A DNA stretch of 64,000 nt from Ailurus styani (GCA_002007465.1 LNAC01000003.1:13766321-13830320), one strand, 5' to 3'. Shown: positions 11,451-22,357, numbered from the stretch's first letter. Numbers and translations are program-made. The notes: generated by a model not told the origin, from the letters alone.

Positions 11451-12142
11451 TTAAAAACAAACTGAGTATTTATTTATTTACCTTATTTATTTACTTATTT
11501 ATTTATTATATTTATTATATTAACTTTATTTTAGAGATGTTATTTTAAAATAATCTTTTTGATTTAAAAGTAAATGTGTTTGTTAGGAATGTTGTATTAT
11601 GTCATAGCTTTTGAGATTCTACATTTCCTTTGAAATCAAATAATAAATTCACATAAACACTGCAAAGTAAATTTTCTTTGGAGAACCAAATCTCTATTGT
11701 ATCAGGAAGCAAATTCACTACATTAAAAAAACAAGACTGAACTTCTGATTCTCATGGTAATTTATAAAACTTCTTTTGTCATTTTTTTTTCAATTAAATG
11801 TTAATTTAGACATTCCTCAAAGGTTATTTTAAATTACTGGGAAGAGTATGGTATCATGCAAAATATTTATTTGGTGGCAAATAGTATCAGAAAAGAATTA
11901 TTTCCATATTAAAAATTTTTATTAATAAGATTTAAATATTAATAAAACATATTAATAACCAATGATGAAGATCCATTCAAGTTTAAGTTACTGTAGAGGT
12001 AATATTTGGTATAGCCAAAGATAAGAATATGTTGTTTTGTTACTACTCTGCAGAGTCTGTTTAAAATTTACTAAGCAGATTATGAATATTAGTGTGTGAA
12101 TGTGTGTGTATGTGTATTATGTACAGGTGTTTCTGCACAATT
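11451..12142. other. No gene seen; AT-rich unique DNA
   Basis: A TTTA-rich run at 11466-11520 borders the old L1; after that I see nothing recognisable. Confidence 0.6.
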
Positions 12143-12158
12143 TCATATACACACTCTT

Positions 12159-12346
12159 TTTTTTAAGATTTTATTTACTTATTTGACAGAGAGAGATTAC
12201 AAGTAGGCAGGGAGGCAGGCAGAGAGAGGAGGAAGCAGGCTCTCCGCCGAGCAGGGAGCCCGAAGAGGGGCTCAATCCCAGGACCCTGAGATCATGACCT
12301 GAGCTAAAGGCAGAGGTTTTAACCCACTGAGCCACCCAGGCGCCCC
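12159..12346 (-). mobile_element. Can-SINE, young copy
   Basis: Standard reverse body from TTTTTTAAGATTTTATTTAC to CTGAGCCACCCAGGCGCCCC. The duplication tcatatacacactctt (12143-12158) is repeated at 12347-12362 with one mismatch. The minus-strand frame at 12171-12398 is only the SINE read in sense. Confidence 0.96.
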
Positions 12347-12444
12347 TCATATACACATTCTTGATAAACTTTACATTCTGCAGAACTGCACACTTCACAC
12401 ATTTAAGATAAAAGGACTTGTGAAAATATTAAAAAAAATAAAAA

Positions 12445-12536
12445 TAAAAGGACTGTGGACTGACACTATGAAACTCCTTGAAGAAAACATAGGCAGTAAT
12501 TTCTTCGACACTAGTAGCAGAAACATTTTTCCAGAT
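12445..12536 (+). mobile_element. Small LINE-1 ORF2 fragment, sense
   Basis: 'gaaactccttgaagaaaacataggcagtaatttcttcgacactag' encodes a KLLEENIGSNFFDT-like peptide, the same part of ORF2 as [14 protein letters not shown] in the L1 at 51.3 kb. Only about 90 bases are kept. It lies head to head with the antisense 3'UTR that follows, so it may be the inverted 5' part of that element or a separate relic. Confidence 0.7.
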
Positions 12537-13714
12537 ATTTTAAAATAATTTCAAATTTACAAATTTCAAACTTATGGATATAAAACAGGGAGTTACCATA
12601 TACTGCTCACATAGTTTTTTATGGTGTTAAGATCTTATATCATCATGATACGTTTGTCAAATTAAGAAACCAATATTGGTATGTTACAACAACTAAACTA
12701 AAATCTTCCCTCAAATTTCAGCAGTTTCTCACCTTTTAAGCCTTTTTAAGTTCCAGGATCCAATTCAGGATATCACATTGAATTTAATTATCATGTTTCG
12801 TGGTCTCCTCTTGTTCATAATAGTTTCTCAGTAGTTCTTTGTTTCCAATGACCTTGACACTAGCAGAAATGGTCAGATATTTTTGTAGAGCCTTCAATTT
12901 AAATTTGACTGATGTGTTCCTTGTAACTAGACTAAGGTTAGTTTTGTGTGTGTGTTTATTTTGTTTTGTTTTGTTGTCAGAATACCATAAAAATAAGGTG
13001 CTATTCTCATCACATAATATAAGAATACATGCTACAAAAATGACTTATCCTTGATTACTTGGTTGAAGTAGAGTTTGTAAAGTCTCTTCATTGTAAGTTG
13101 CAGTTTCTGTCCCCAGGTCCATACTGTTCTCCTACGAAGAAAGTCACTGTGAGTAGCATTCCTAAAGGGTGGGGAGTTATGTTTCACCTTCTTGCAGGTA
13201 GCAATTAAATAAATCATTTTTTAATATTCTACACAGGAAATTTGTCTATTCTCATGTTTATTTATTTATTTATTCACTCATTCATTTCTGTCTGTATGAA
13301 CTTTTTCATATTTATTTTATACCTTTGGTTGTATCCCAATACTATTTTGTTCATTATGGTACTCAAATATTTCCAGTTTAGTCTTCGGGAGCTCTTTCAG
13401 CTGGCTCCTGGATCCCTTTGACATGACCCCTTCTTTTTAGCACTTATTTTGCTTTATGGTAGTACAAAGCAATCTAGATTCATTGCATTTCCCCTGTCCC
13501 AGCCATTTCTCCAAAATCTCTTGGTTCTTTTTATGGAAGAACTGAACTCAAAATCAAGATAGATGAAGTCTGTGTATGTTTATTGCTACTAGGTTGTCAC
13601 TGATTCCAGGCCCACTAGGCATACATATCTAGCAACTATGTGTATATATACTAACCTTTATACAACTACGTGTGTATATACTACACATACATTTCTTTAA
13701 TTGTAGATGGATGG

Positions 13715-13762
<48 letters not shown>

Positions 13763-14060
13763 AGACATAGACATAAACATTCATATTAAAGTCTTCATCT
13801 CTAATCCCATACCACAGTTTCATTCTAGCCTTCCCTTCTTGCTTATTTATAACTTCCCCCTGACAGATACAAATCTAGCTTTCACCTTTCACCATCCATT
13901 TACTTGTTGGTTCATTCTCAGTATAGCTCCAAATCATGTTCAGAATTGCTAACTCAAACCCCTGTAAGAAATTTATCATTTACACTACAGTGCTATGCAC
14001 AGTTCCTTTTGTCTTTAGCCTTATAGTTTCCTTTTAAAACCACATTTTCAAAAGTTTCTT
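12537..14060 (-). mobile_element. Old LINE-1 3'UTR (L1M-type), antisense
   Basis: Follows antisense L1M 3'UTR in order: 'aaaataatttcaaatttac', 'aagaaaccaatattggta', 'ccaggatccaattcaggatatcacattgaattta', 'tggtctcctcttg', 'aatgaccttgacac', 'tcattctcatcacataat', 'atttatttatttattcactcattcat', 'gggagctctttcagctggctcctggatccctttgacatg'. It contains the GATA microsatellite at 13714. No coding capacity. Confidence 0.78.
13714..13766 (+). repeat. (GATA)n microsatellite
   Basis: About a dozen GATA units with one AATA break. A minus-strand frame here reads repeated YLSI/YLST, which is the microsatellite translated. Confidence 0.95.
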
Positions 14061-14671
14061 AGGTCAGATTCATTTTCTTCTTCACTGGTTTTCAGCCTTT
14101 TACACGAAGATTTCTGTACACACAAAGCATCTCCTTTAATTGTGAGAAAAATTGCTTCTGATTACTTCAAATAATAACACATTGTAAAAAAATTGCATAT
14201 TAACCAAGAGGTTTCTATATAATTCCTCTATTTGCCAGGTAAGAATGAAGTAATTTTCATCAGAGCACACAATTTAAATCAGAACAGATGGTGCTAGGTG
14301 ATTCAGGCATTGACTGATTTATACATTCTAGGGAATTGGTGAAAGTCATAGACAAGTATGGCTAAGCTATGCTAGTATGTCCTGATTCAATATACAGGTT
14401 CTTCTTCCTGTAGCATGTGGTCATTAATCAGCCATTTATATTCTATCATCTGATTCCAAACTGCATTGGAAGAGTTGTTATTATATACTAGGATTTTTGC
14501 TTCATTTTACACAATATTTTCTCTAAGAATTCCTTAGTTGTCTTTTGACATCAGGTGTCGTATTGATATACAGTTAACTGATGATTACCTAATGGTATAA
14601 TTCTAGCTTTTTTCCTAATGAGGTAATGTTTTTACCCACAGATATTGGTAAATTATCTATAAAGTGCTGTG
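14061..14671. other. No gene seen
   Basis: Unique AT-rich DNA between the L1 3'UTR and an LTR. Nothing recognised. Confidence 0.55.
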
Positions 14672-15226
14672 TTAGTTTTCTACTGCTGTGTAGCAAATTA
14701 CTATAAACTTAGCAGTTTAAAAGAATACCTATCCATTATCTTACTGTGTCTGTGAAACAGGCTCTCTTCTCAGGATTTCATGAGACTATAATAAATGTTT
14801 CATCTGGGTTGTATTCTCACCTAGAGACTCAGCAATGAAATGATCTCCTCCTAAGCTTACATAGGGAGTTGGCCAAATTTATTTCCTAGTGACTGTATAA
14901 CTAAGGCCACTCCATTTTACTGGCTGTTGACTGGAGGGCAATCTCAGATCCTAGAGGCAACTCCCACACTGCCCTACATCATGGCTGTCTCCATAGGCAG
15001 TTTCTTTCTTCAAGATCAGCAAGAGCCTCTCTTTTCCAGGCTGCCAAGACAGAGCCTTATGCAATGTAACATAATCATAGGATTGACATCCACACTTTTG
15101 TCATATTCTATTGATAAGAAGCAATCCCAAGGCTCTGCTCCTAATTAGGAGACAAAGGGATTATACAAGAGTGTGGTTCATGGGGGGAGGGGGCAGGGGA
15201 TCACCTAATGGTGTGCCTGCCACATT
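14672..15226 (-). mobile_element. Old solo LTR, antisense (MaLR/ERVL-like)
   Basis: Read on the minus strand it begins TGTGGCAGGC and ends AACTAACACA, the TG...CA ends expected of an LTR. Inside, the plus strand has 'tttctactgctgtgtagcaaattactataaacttagcagtttaaaa', 'ttgtcatattctattgataagaagcaa' and 'gggattatacaagagtgtgg'. I have seen this layout in old mammalian LTRs, but the exact family is not certain. Confidence 0.55.
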
Positions 15227-15439
15227 ATTCTTGTGGATGTTAGGGTAAATATACATACTCTCACTACTTTTAAATTTTTCTATCTAGTGTGGCAGCAGAT
15301 AAAAACAAAGTAAACAAGACAAAAAAATTGAAAATATCAGTGTGTTACACAGCAGAAATAAGCAGGCTGCTAAGAAAGATCATAATGTAGAGAAAATCTA
15401 CTTCAGATGGACTACTGTTGAATGGCTCTTGGAAGTCAT

Positions 15440-15960
15440 GCAACTTTCTGAGGGCTGAGACCTAAAGGTTGAGAAAGAGCTCCCAATGAGAATAATGCCA
15501 AAGGGAAGAGGGTCAGAGTGCTTTAAACAGAAGAAACAGAATAATCTTAGAAGTGGATGGGTGGAGTGACTTGTCTGAGAAGCTGCAATAAGACATGTGT
15601 GATTTGAGTATAATGAAAGAAGGACATGGATATATAGAGACCATTCATAGATTTTGAGGCCAAGAAATGAGTTTATATTTTATTTTAAGAGCAATGGGTA
15701 TCTGTATGTGAGGGGGGGGCTGGCATGGTATGATTTATAAATGAATAATCTTCCTCTGTTAAATAAGAAACAGTTGGAAAAGTAGAGAGGAATGACCAAT
15801 TAAGAGGTTATTATATTATTTCAGACAAAGGTGGTTGAAGGTTGGCTGAGAATGTTGACAAAGGACACAAATGAGATGTATAGAGTCAAAATATATGCTC
15901 AGTGTAGACTATATGGATTTGGTATCAGTTTTAGATCATGATACACCAAAATTAAGATAT
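15440..15960 (-). mobile_element. LINE-2 fragment, antisense
   Basis: The plus strand carries decayed L2 antisense phrases in order: 'aagtggatgggtggagtgac', 'gagaccattcatagattttgaggccaagaaatgag', 'tatttt...agagcaatggg', then purine-rich DNA. It is strongly diverged and has no open frame. Confidence 0.5.
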
Positions 15961-16002
15961 TAAAAGTATATATCTGGACCTCAGAAAAGACATTTAGAAA
16001 AT

Positions 16003-16140
16003 TTTTATTCTATTTTATTTTATTTGGCTCCACACCCAGCCTTGAGCCTGATGTGGGGCTTGAACTTATGACCCTGAGATCAAGACCTGAACTGTGATCA
16101 AGAATCAGATGCTTAACTGATTGAACTTCCTGATTGCCCC
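16003..16140 (-). mobile_element. Ancient Can-SINE, 3'-shortened
   Basis: 'gtggggcttgaacttatgaccctgagatcaagacctgaac', 'atcagatgcttaactgattgaac' and a final GATTGCCCC mark an old carnivore SINE. Duplication atttagaaaat (15992-16002) matches 16144-16154 with one mismatch. The GA-rich segment of younger copies is missing. Confidence 0.8.
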
Positions 16141-16358
16141 AATATTTAGATAATATTTAAAACCATGAGAAAAGAACTATCATTTAGGGAAAGGTTCATA
16201 TAAAGAAGTGGGCCTAACATCCTTATAGTAAATGCTCAATGATTAAGAGTATATAGCAATGGAATATGGCTAATATTGGCTAGTAAGTTGGGAAGAGAAA
16301 AAAAACAAGAAAATATGAAATCATGAGGACAAGAGAGGGTCAGTTTTCCCACTGAAGG

Positions 16359-16381
16359 AAACAAACAAACAAACAAACAAA
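16359..16381 (+). repeat. (AAAC)n microsatellite
   Basis: Six tandem AAAC units just before the Tigger fossil. Confidence 0.9.
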
Positions 16382-16389
16382 TGTCTGCT

Positions 16390-17282
16390 GCAACCAAAAT
16401 GAGGACAGATTGTCTCTGTGTCACATCTGAGCAATTTTTACAGTATTTCAAATTTTTTCATTATCACATTTGTTGTAGTGAATTGTGGTCAGTTATCCTT
16501 AACGTTCCTATTGTAGTTGTTTTGCAGCATCATGAACCACACTTATTTAAGATAATGAACTTAATTGATAAATGTTGTGTGTGGTCAGTGTGCTCCACTG
16601 ACCAGTCTTGGGTCTCCCTATTCCCTGAGACACAACAATATTGAAATTAGGCCAGTTAATAACCCTACCATTCCTTCTAAGTGTTAAGTGAAAGGAAGAG
16701 TCACACATCTCTCACTGTAAATCAAAAGCTAGAAATGATTAAACTAAGGGAGGGAGGCATGTCAAAAGTTGAGATAGCCTAATAGTTAGGCATCTTGTAC
16801 CAGTTAGTCAAGTTGTGAATGCAAAAGAAAAGTTCTTGAAAGAAGTTAAAAGTACCATTCCAGTGGACACATAAATAAGAAAGTGAAACAGCCTTATATG
16901 GAGAAAGTTTTAGTGGTCTGGATAGAAGATCAAATCAGCTACGACATTCTCTTAAATCAAACCTTAATATAAAGCAAGGCCCTAAGTCTCTTTGATCATA
17001 TGATTCTATGAGGGCTGAGAGAGGTAAGGAAGCTGCAGAAGAAAAGTTGGAAGCTAGCAGAAGTTTAAGGAAGGAAGCCATTTCTATAAGATAGAAGTGC
17101 AAGGTGAAGCACCGATTGCTAATGTAGAAACCGCATTAAGTTATCCACACCTAACTAAGATGAATAGCAAGGTGACTACACCAAACAACAAATTTTCAAT
17201 GTAGATGAAACCACCAACTATTGGAAGATGCCATCCAGGACTTTCATATCTAGAGAGAGGGAGCCAATATGGGAACATGCAA
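16390..17282 (+). mobile_element. Tigger1-like DNA transposon fossil (pogo/Tc1-mariner)
   Basis: A long colinear match in memory to the 5' part of Tigger1: 'ttcaaattttttcattatcacattt', 'aattgataaatgttgtgtgtgg', 'ctgagacacaacaatattgaaattaggccagttaataaccctac', 'gaaaggaagagtcacacatctctcac', 'ggagaaagttttagtggtctggatagaagatcaaa', 'ttttcaatgtagatgaaac', 'attggaagatgccatccaggactttcatatctagag'. These cover the leader and the N-terminal DNA-binding part of the transposase. Stops and indels break it, neither terminal inverted repeat is visible, and the catalytic DDE region beyond the 'RTFI..R' segment is gone. It is inactive. It stops abruptly at the ERVL fragment that follows. Confidence 0.85.
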
Positions 17283-17289
17283 ACCATCT

Positions 17290-18900
17290 CAGTGGGCAGA
17301 ATTTTAAGCAGTGGATATGGCTACCTTCTTTATCAATGTGGCAATGGCTCATTAATGAGGAATAGCCAGTAATTTTGCCAGATAGTCAAGGACTAAGAAA
17401 AAGAGGACTGGAGGATTAATGACAGAAGTGTCTGATGAAGAAGAATGTGGTCTCTGGTAGGGGCAGGTAGTTGAGGCTTTTGTGTCATATAAATGCTCAT
17501 CAGAAAAATCCACTACATACAGGGTGTCACTAATTATATAGACATCTTGTCCATTTACCACCCAGCCTCTTTTACCAGTCACTGCAGTGTTTGGTCAACA
17601 GGTTCATGTAAAAATTAGTCAGGGTGTCACAGGTAGGCATTACGTACAGCCTATAATAGCACCCCTCAACACAACTGATTTGGTTTCATAAGTGTTGACT
17701 ACACAAGCCACGAATCCCAGAGGCCATTACTGAACCATTAATAATGGCACCATTACCTGGGCAAACAGCTGATAGACTGATTACAGAGGAACATTTTATC
17801 AAGGAGAAGACATCAGCAGATTCTCAATTTAATGAACAGTAATTCAGGATATTGATTTGCTTTCGTTTCACACAATGTTTTTCCTACTTATCTTCAGTGA
17901 ATTCCTTAAATTCCTTATCTGTTATCACAGTAAGACAAACTACATTTCTTCTATCAAAGAATTCATTTTTATAGCCAAAATGGGGCATCAAAATAGTACA
18001 GCTAATGGTGTGTTTGGTCTTACCATGTGCCTCATCAACCAAAAACAGCTGGCCTGATAAAATGCTCGAATCTCCTACTGAGAATATATTATGATTAGGA
18101 CATTGTTTTATTGGATTTGATCTTATTTTATGGGTTTCACCTAAGCCAGAATATATTGGTCCAGAAGATAAGAAGATTCAGTGGAACCGATTTTTCTCTC
18201 AAGGGTACCAAATTTCCACAAGTTTGAGTCTGAATAATTGTCCCCCTGAAGTGCAAGTTAAGACTGCTACATGGCCATGTAAGTTTTTCATATTCCTCAA
18301 ACACCAAATAAAGGAGAGACTTTCTGGCATAATTGATCCCGATTATCAAGAAAAAAAAATCAGATGGTTGCTATGTAAGATGACAAAGAGACCTGTGAGT
18401 AATCCATAGAACTGCCTGGGGGCATCTCTTAAAAATTTCATTTCAATAGAAAAATTTAAAAGCAGCTTATCACTGTTGGATAAAGCAAGGTCACTGAGCT
18501 TTCATACACTTCACCTCACCAGGTGAAGAAACTCAACTAGCGAAGTGATGGCTGAGGTAAAAGCATGGTTAGTGGAAAAGGAATTTGTGTATTTCAGTTA
18601 AAGTTTCATGATCAGTCACAGAAACAAGCATTTAAGTAGATATGTGTCTTTTTCTTTCTTATTTATTAATTATATATTTGTATATAGCCACTTTTTGCCT
18701 ATTCCCTTTTCCCTCTTATTTTCTAAGAGTATGAATGTGGTTAACTTTAGGATATCATTCCTAAGTTATAGATTTTCTAGGCAACAATCCTCAAATATTA
18801 ATAAAACAATAAAAAAAACCCTTTGTAGGAAAAATTCTCATGAACTCCTCTGTATCTCTGGGTCAGGTAAAGTTTTCAAGGATAATCTGATTTCAACATA
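17290..18900 (+). mobile_element. ERVL endogenous retrovirus pol fossil
   Basis: An old class III (ERVL) pol segment in sense. In order I see an RNase H-like stretch ('atatggctaccttctttatc', 'caatggctcattaatgagg', 'ttttgtgtcatataaatgctcatcag', 17310-17510), the entry to integrase ('aatggcaccattacctgggcaaacagctgatagactgatta', 17740-17785), integrase core remnants ('ggtcttaccatgtgcctcatc', 18015-18035), a dUTPase-like end (18225-18440) and the post-dUTPase tail ('agtggaaaaggaatttg', 'tttctttcttatttattaatta'). Many stops and frame breaks exist; there is no gag, env or LTR next to it. It cannot encode a working enzyme. The two flanking short frames (17857-18057 and 18224-18409) are pieces of it. 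Confidence 0.75.
18225..18440 (+). pseudogene. ERVL dUTPase remnant
   Basis: Part of the ERVL fossil. dUTPases remove dUTP, and ERVL elements carry one downstream of integrase. A short frame keeps LNNCPPEVQVK...WPC and then IIDPDYQEKKI...LL, which resemble the family's 'IDPDY.G.I...L' core. The reading frame is broken after about 60 codons, and the usual glycine-rich C-terminal motif is not seen. Position right after integrase supports the call. Confidence 0.65.
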
Positions 18901-19605
18901 ATTTATTCTATTCTCCTTTGCCACTGATCCCATGATGTCGCATATGTTTATCTCTAAGAGTGTCAAAGATAAAACAATTGGGATTGCATTACTCAACTCC
19001 ATTAAAAAAAAAAAAAAAGCTGCATGTTTCACTGTTACCATCCCAGAAAATCCGCTATTGCCTATCAGAGCTGAAACTTTGTGTCCAGCTTGGCCCTCTC
19101 CTTTTCTAGTTTTATTCCCATCACACATCTCCTCACTTCATACAGCAACAACACGCGACAACTGTTCATTCTCCAAATATCCCATGCACTATTAGCCTCT
19201 GACACCCCATCATACCTGCTCACTGCCTAAACTGCCAATTATCACCAAATCTATCCTCTCACTCATGAAATGCACAATATGAAATCCAGATCAACTCTTA
19301 ACTCTCAGAGTACTTCTTGATCTCTGCAGCAGAATAAATCACTCCCTTGTTCTTCCATAACACATTTATCACTAATTATAAAAAGATAGTGACTGAGAAG
19401 ATGAACACACCTCTGCATTGGGAATTCTCATATATTCATTATTGTATTCTCATTGTTTAATACATAAACACCAGGAGATGGCTGCATGAATGAATTAGTT
19501 TATAATCATATGGGTGTATTACAACATAGTTAGTGGCCTAGGCATAGATAAATATCAATGGTAGAGCAAAGTGAGTTGTTAAAGGCAGTGAGAGACTGCA
19601 CAAAT
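18901..19605. other. No gene seen; unique DNA with a short poly-A
   Basis: Contains a 15-base A run at 19003-19018. Two overlapping 87- and 96-codon frames on opposite strands (18838-19195) share no motif and are probably chance frames in pyrimidine-rich DNA. Confidence 0.55.
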
Positions 19606-19775
19606 TATAAAATCTCTATAATCCTCAATTTCCCTAACTGTAAAGTGAGCACAACTGAATCTATTTCACCAATTTGTAGTGAAGACGAAGTGAAAAAATC
19701 TGCACATAACTCTGGGCAATGATATTTTTCAGTAAATATCACCTATAAAAGCAATTACTACAACTACCAGGTTTA
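19606..19775 (+). mobile_element. MIR element, 3' part
   Basis: 'ataatcctcaatttccctaactgtaaagtgagcacaactgaatctatttcaccaatttgtagtgaag', then 'gcaatgatatttttcagtaaatatcac' and 'gcaattactac' follow the MIR 3' part (CCTCAGTTTCC..CTGTAAAATG, then CAATAAAT..TATTA). Confidence 0.65.
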
Positions 19776-19827
19776 TCAGGAGCATGTTATTGTGATTAAG
19801 TACACGGATCTTGAAGCCACCTGTTTA

Positions 19828-20046
19828 TTTATTTTTTTTATTTTTATTTTTTTTTTAAAGATTTTATTTATTTATATATTTGACACAGAGAGAGATCACA
19901 AGTAGGCTGAGAGGCAGGCAGAGAGAGAGGAGGAGGCAGGCTCCCTGCTGAGCAGGGAGCCCGATGTGGGCCTCGATCCCAGGACCCTGAGATCATGACC
20001 TGAGCCGAAAGCAGAGGCTTTAACCCACTGAGCCACCCAGGTGCCC
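19828..20046 (-). mobile_element. Can-SINE inserted in the MIR
   Basis: Reverse SINE body with a long T-rich tail side (19828-19860). The target-site duplication gaagccacctgttta is perfect at 19813-19827 and 20047-20061. The minus-strand frame at 19896-20108 is the SINE read in sense. Confidence 0.96.
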
Positions 20047-20056
20047 GAAGCCACCT

Positions 20057-20220
20057 GTTTAGATGAAAGTCCCATGCTGTCCTTTAGCAGCTGAATAACC
20101 TTGGGCAAGTCCTTTAGTCTTAGATCTTCATTTTTAGNCGTTTAGATGAAAGTCCCACGCTGTCCTTTAGCAGCTGAATAACCTTGGGCAAGTCCTTTAG
20201 TCTTAGATCTTCATTTTTAG
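20057..20220. repeat. 81-base direct repeat around a single N (assembly join)
   Basis: Bases 20057-20137 and 20140-20220 are the same 81 bases with one difference (T at 20075, C at 20158). They are separated by N at 20138 and a C. This looks like two overlapping contig ends joined with a placeholder gap rather than a biological duplication; the single mismatch would fit two alleles. Confidence 0.9.
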
Positions 20221-20330
20221 AAAAGCACAGTAGTACCAACTTCATAAGGTTTTTGTGACAATTAATACACACAAGATACTTGGATAGAACCTGAAAACAA
20301 TAAATACTAAGTGATTAACTCTTATGACTA

Positions 20331-22175
20331 AAGCTAAACTAAATTTAAAAAGGGCGGTGTACAGTAAAATCCACTTCCGTAGTCTGGTGAAATGATTTTT
20401 ACAGTTAGATGATGATACATTTTCTAATTTGAACTAAACATTAACAATGGAAAATACGCGTTTATTTCTTGGATAACTTCATTATGCTAATTAGGCTTCA
20501 AACTCTTAAAATATAATCACTATGCAATCTATTCATATTTCATTAGAACCTGGATTAAAGGGAAAAGTGGAGTTAACACTCATAAATAAAAAAAAAACAG
20601 AAACATTTCCCCCAAAATGAAACATGTACAGTAGAAATCACACACACACACACACACATTTTATGATCATGATGTTGATTATACATTGAATTTTCTGCAG
20701 ATAGTGAATTATATACATTTGTTATAAAGGCAAGCAGCTCTTATTTATTCAACATCTCAGACAAGAAGAGTTAAAATGACAGCGTCCTGACTATTTCCCA
20801 AGTACATCAATTGTTAATAATACAAGCACTTTAAGCAAAGTCTTTGAGGAGTATCTAACAATTCCTTTATCTCTGTCTCTCTGGAAGATTTACATAAGTC
20901 TTTGGAAGGCACACTCCTTAAGGCGGATGAATTTGTTACATTAAGAAAAACGTTCTAATATTGTCACGGTTAAAGCATAAGACTCAATTGTTTCTGATGG
21001 CTAAAAAGCAAACAAATAACAACAGCACAACAAGAACTAGGTCAACAACAAACAAGCAAGAGAGAGACAGCGGGAGACAGATTGTTTCAGGTGCAGAGGG
21101 ATTAATAGCTCACATTTCCCTCCATGATATTCTCCAAGGTTAGTTCTATACTTGGGTTTAATGATAAATATTCCAATATGCTAACATACATGTTCTAAAT
21201 TAGCATTATCACTGTGTCATCTGGATAGCTGCTGAGAACGCAACAGAATTGTCATTCACTGAAGTCCATGACTACTAAAGAGTACTAGATTACTCAGAGT
21301 AAATGCATTAAGCTTCAACATTAAACATTTAGTTCATATCTTATTAACACAATAGCGTAAAGATTAATTAGCCCTCCTGATAAATTTAAGAGATAGCCTC
21401 CACTTCAAATATAAGATATTTGAGATTGTTAAGGTACCTGATACAAGAATATCCATTTTTGATATATAATTAGTGTCATCTGACCCATAGTTTTTATTAT
21501 TTTTTATGTGACAGGAGCCAAATAGAAATAGTCATTATGAAACAATTGGGTTATAGTTTTCTTCCAGATTAGGATAAAGTGAAAAATTCTGCACATAATT
21601 CTCAGCAATGATCCTTCCAAATTGAATTTTCAATCAAAATTCAATTTTCATTTCTTTTTTTCCACACAGACATTTCTTGTATTACTCAGATAAAAACTGA
21701 AAGCAAAGCATTAAAATGTAATTCGTTGAAGATGTTTTCATTTCTACTCCTCTTTTAATTTACATATTTTTAAAAATTTATTTTAAAATGTATGCTTTAC
21801 AATGTGATGATTAGAATCTTTAACTCTCAATTAGAAGCAATGACAGCAACAATTAGGTCCATTGCTTGGAGGCCTGTAAAAGCCATGCATGATTAAAGCT
21901 GCTAAGATCAATAGGCACTTTACACTCTATAAACCAATTTTATATTTAATGTTATTTGCCAATGCAAATGTGTGTGTTTTAAAACCTGCCTATAATATGT
22001 TTTCCACTATGTCTATTTTCCAAAATGTGAAAAGTCAAGTCAAGCAGCATTAGCAATGTTTGAGATGGCGTAGAAGACACATCACTTCTGATCTGGAGGC
22101 GGGTTCTTCCAGTCGAGTACTAAGGCATCTGAGGACACACTGTGTAATTCACCCTGAGGGGCGCTCTCCCTTGTC
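20331..22175. other. Repeat-poor DNA, no gene recognised
   Basis: About 1.8 kb with only a (CA)n run at 20640-20658 and a perfect 12-base inverted repeat with a 5-base loop (21619-21630 and 21636-21647). Many TAAT-type homeodomain-like words and one octamer ATGCAAAT (21962-21969) occur, but such short words also arise by chance in AT-rich DNA. The lack of repeats beside the candidate exon may reflect constraint. Confidence 0.5.
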
Positions 22176-22181
22176 ACTTAC

Positions 22182-22357
22182 ACAGCATGTAAGCTCTGCT
22201 TCAAACAAGAGAGGCGAATTTTATGTGCAGTGTGGGTAAGAAGGATAGGATGAAGGAAAACGACGTTTCCGTCTTCAAATCTAACGTGCATCTCCAACAG
22301 CTCCATAGCGCTGTCAAAGATGATGTCAGCATACACTGCTTTGGGAAAGGAAGGAGA
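22182..22357 (-). CDS. Candidate host protein-coding exon (176 bases), gene unknown
   Basis: On the minus strand, 58 codons are open from TCTCCTTCC (22357) and are framed by a possible acceptor (tttatttcctggcatag, ending at 22358) and a GTAAGT donor (22181-22176). The stretch translates as SPSFPKAVYADIIFDSAMEL, followed by segments such as MHVRFEDGNVVFLHP and HKIRLSCLK. It looks like folded protein rather than repeat. An in-frame TAG ends the frame exactly at the acceptor. If the donor is not used, translation reaches TAA at 22180-22178, so it could also be a last exon. CpGs are more frequent here (gcg, acgtcg, ttcgcc) than in nearby DNA, which fits coding constraint. The base before the donor is T rather than G, a weakness. 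I do not recognise the protein and see no partner exon in the window. Confidence 0.4.

Larger units (their letters stand above)
19790..20330 (+). mobile_element. MIR element split by a SINE
   Basis: Left part 19790-19827 ('gattaagtacacggatcttgaagcc'), right part from 20047 ('agcagctgaataaccttgggcaagtcctttagtctt', then 'accaacttcataaggtttttgtgacaattaatacac', 'acaataaatactaagtg'). These are the MIR head, core ('ctgtgtgaccttgggcaagt') and tail in order. A Can-SINE sits in the middle, and the core is repeated around an N at 20138. Confidence 0.75.

Noticed and set aside
17352..17582. 76-codon minus-strand frame as a gene
   Set aside because: It is antisense to the ERVL RNase H/integrase fossil.
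18838..19195. Overlapping 96- and 87-codon frames on opposite strands
   Set aside because: No motif, no splice or promoter context, and they share a poly-A/poly-T run.
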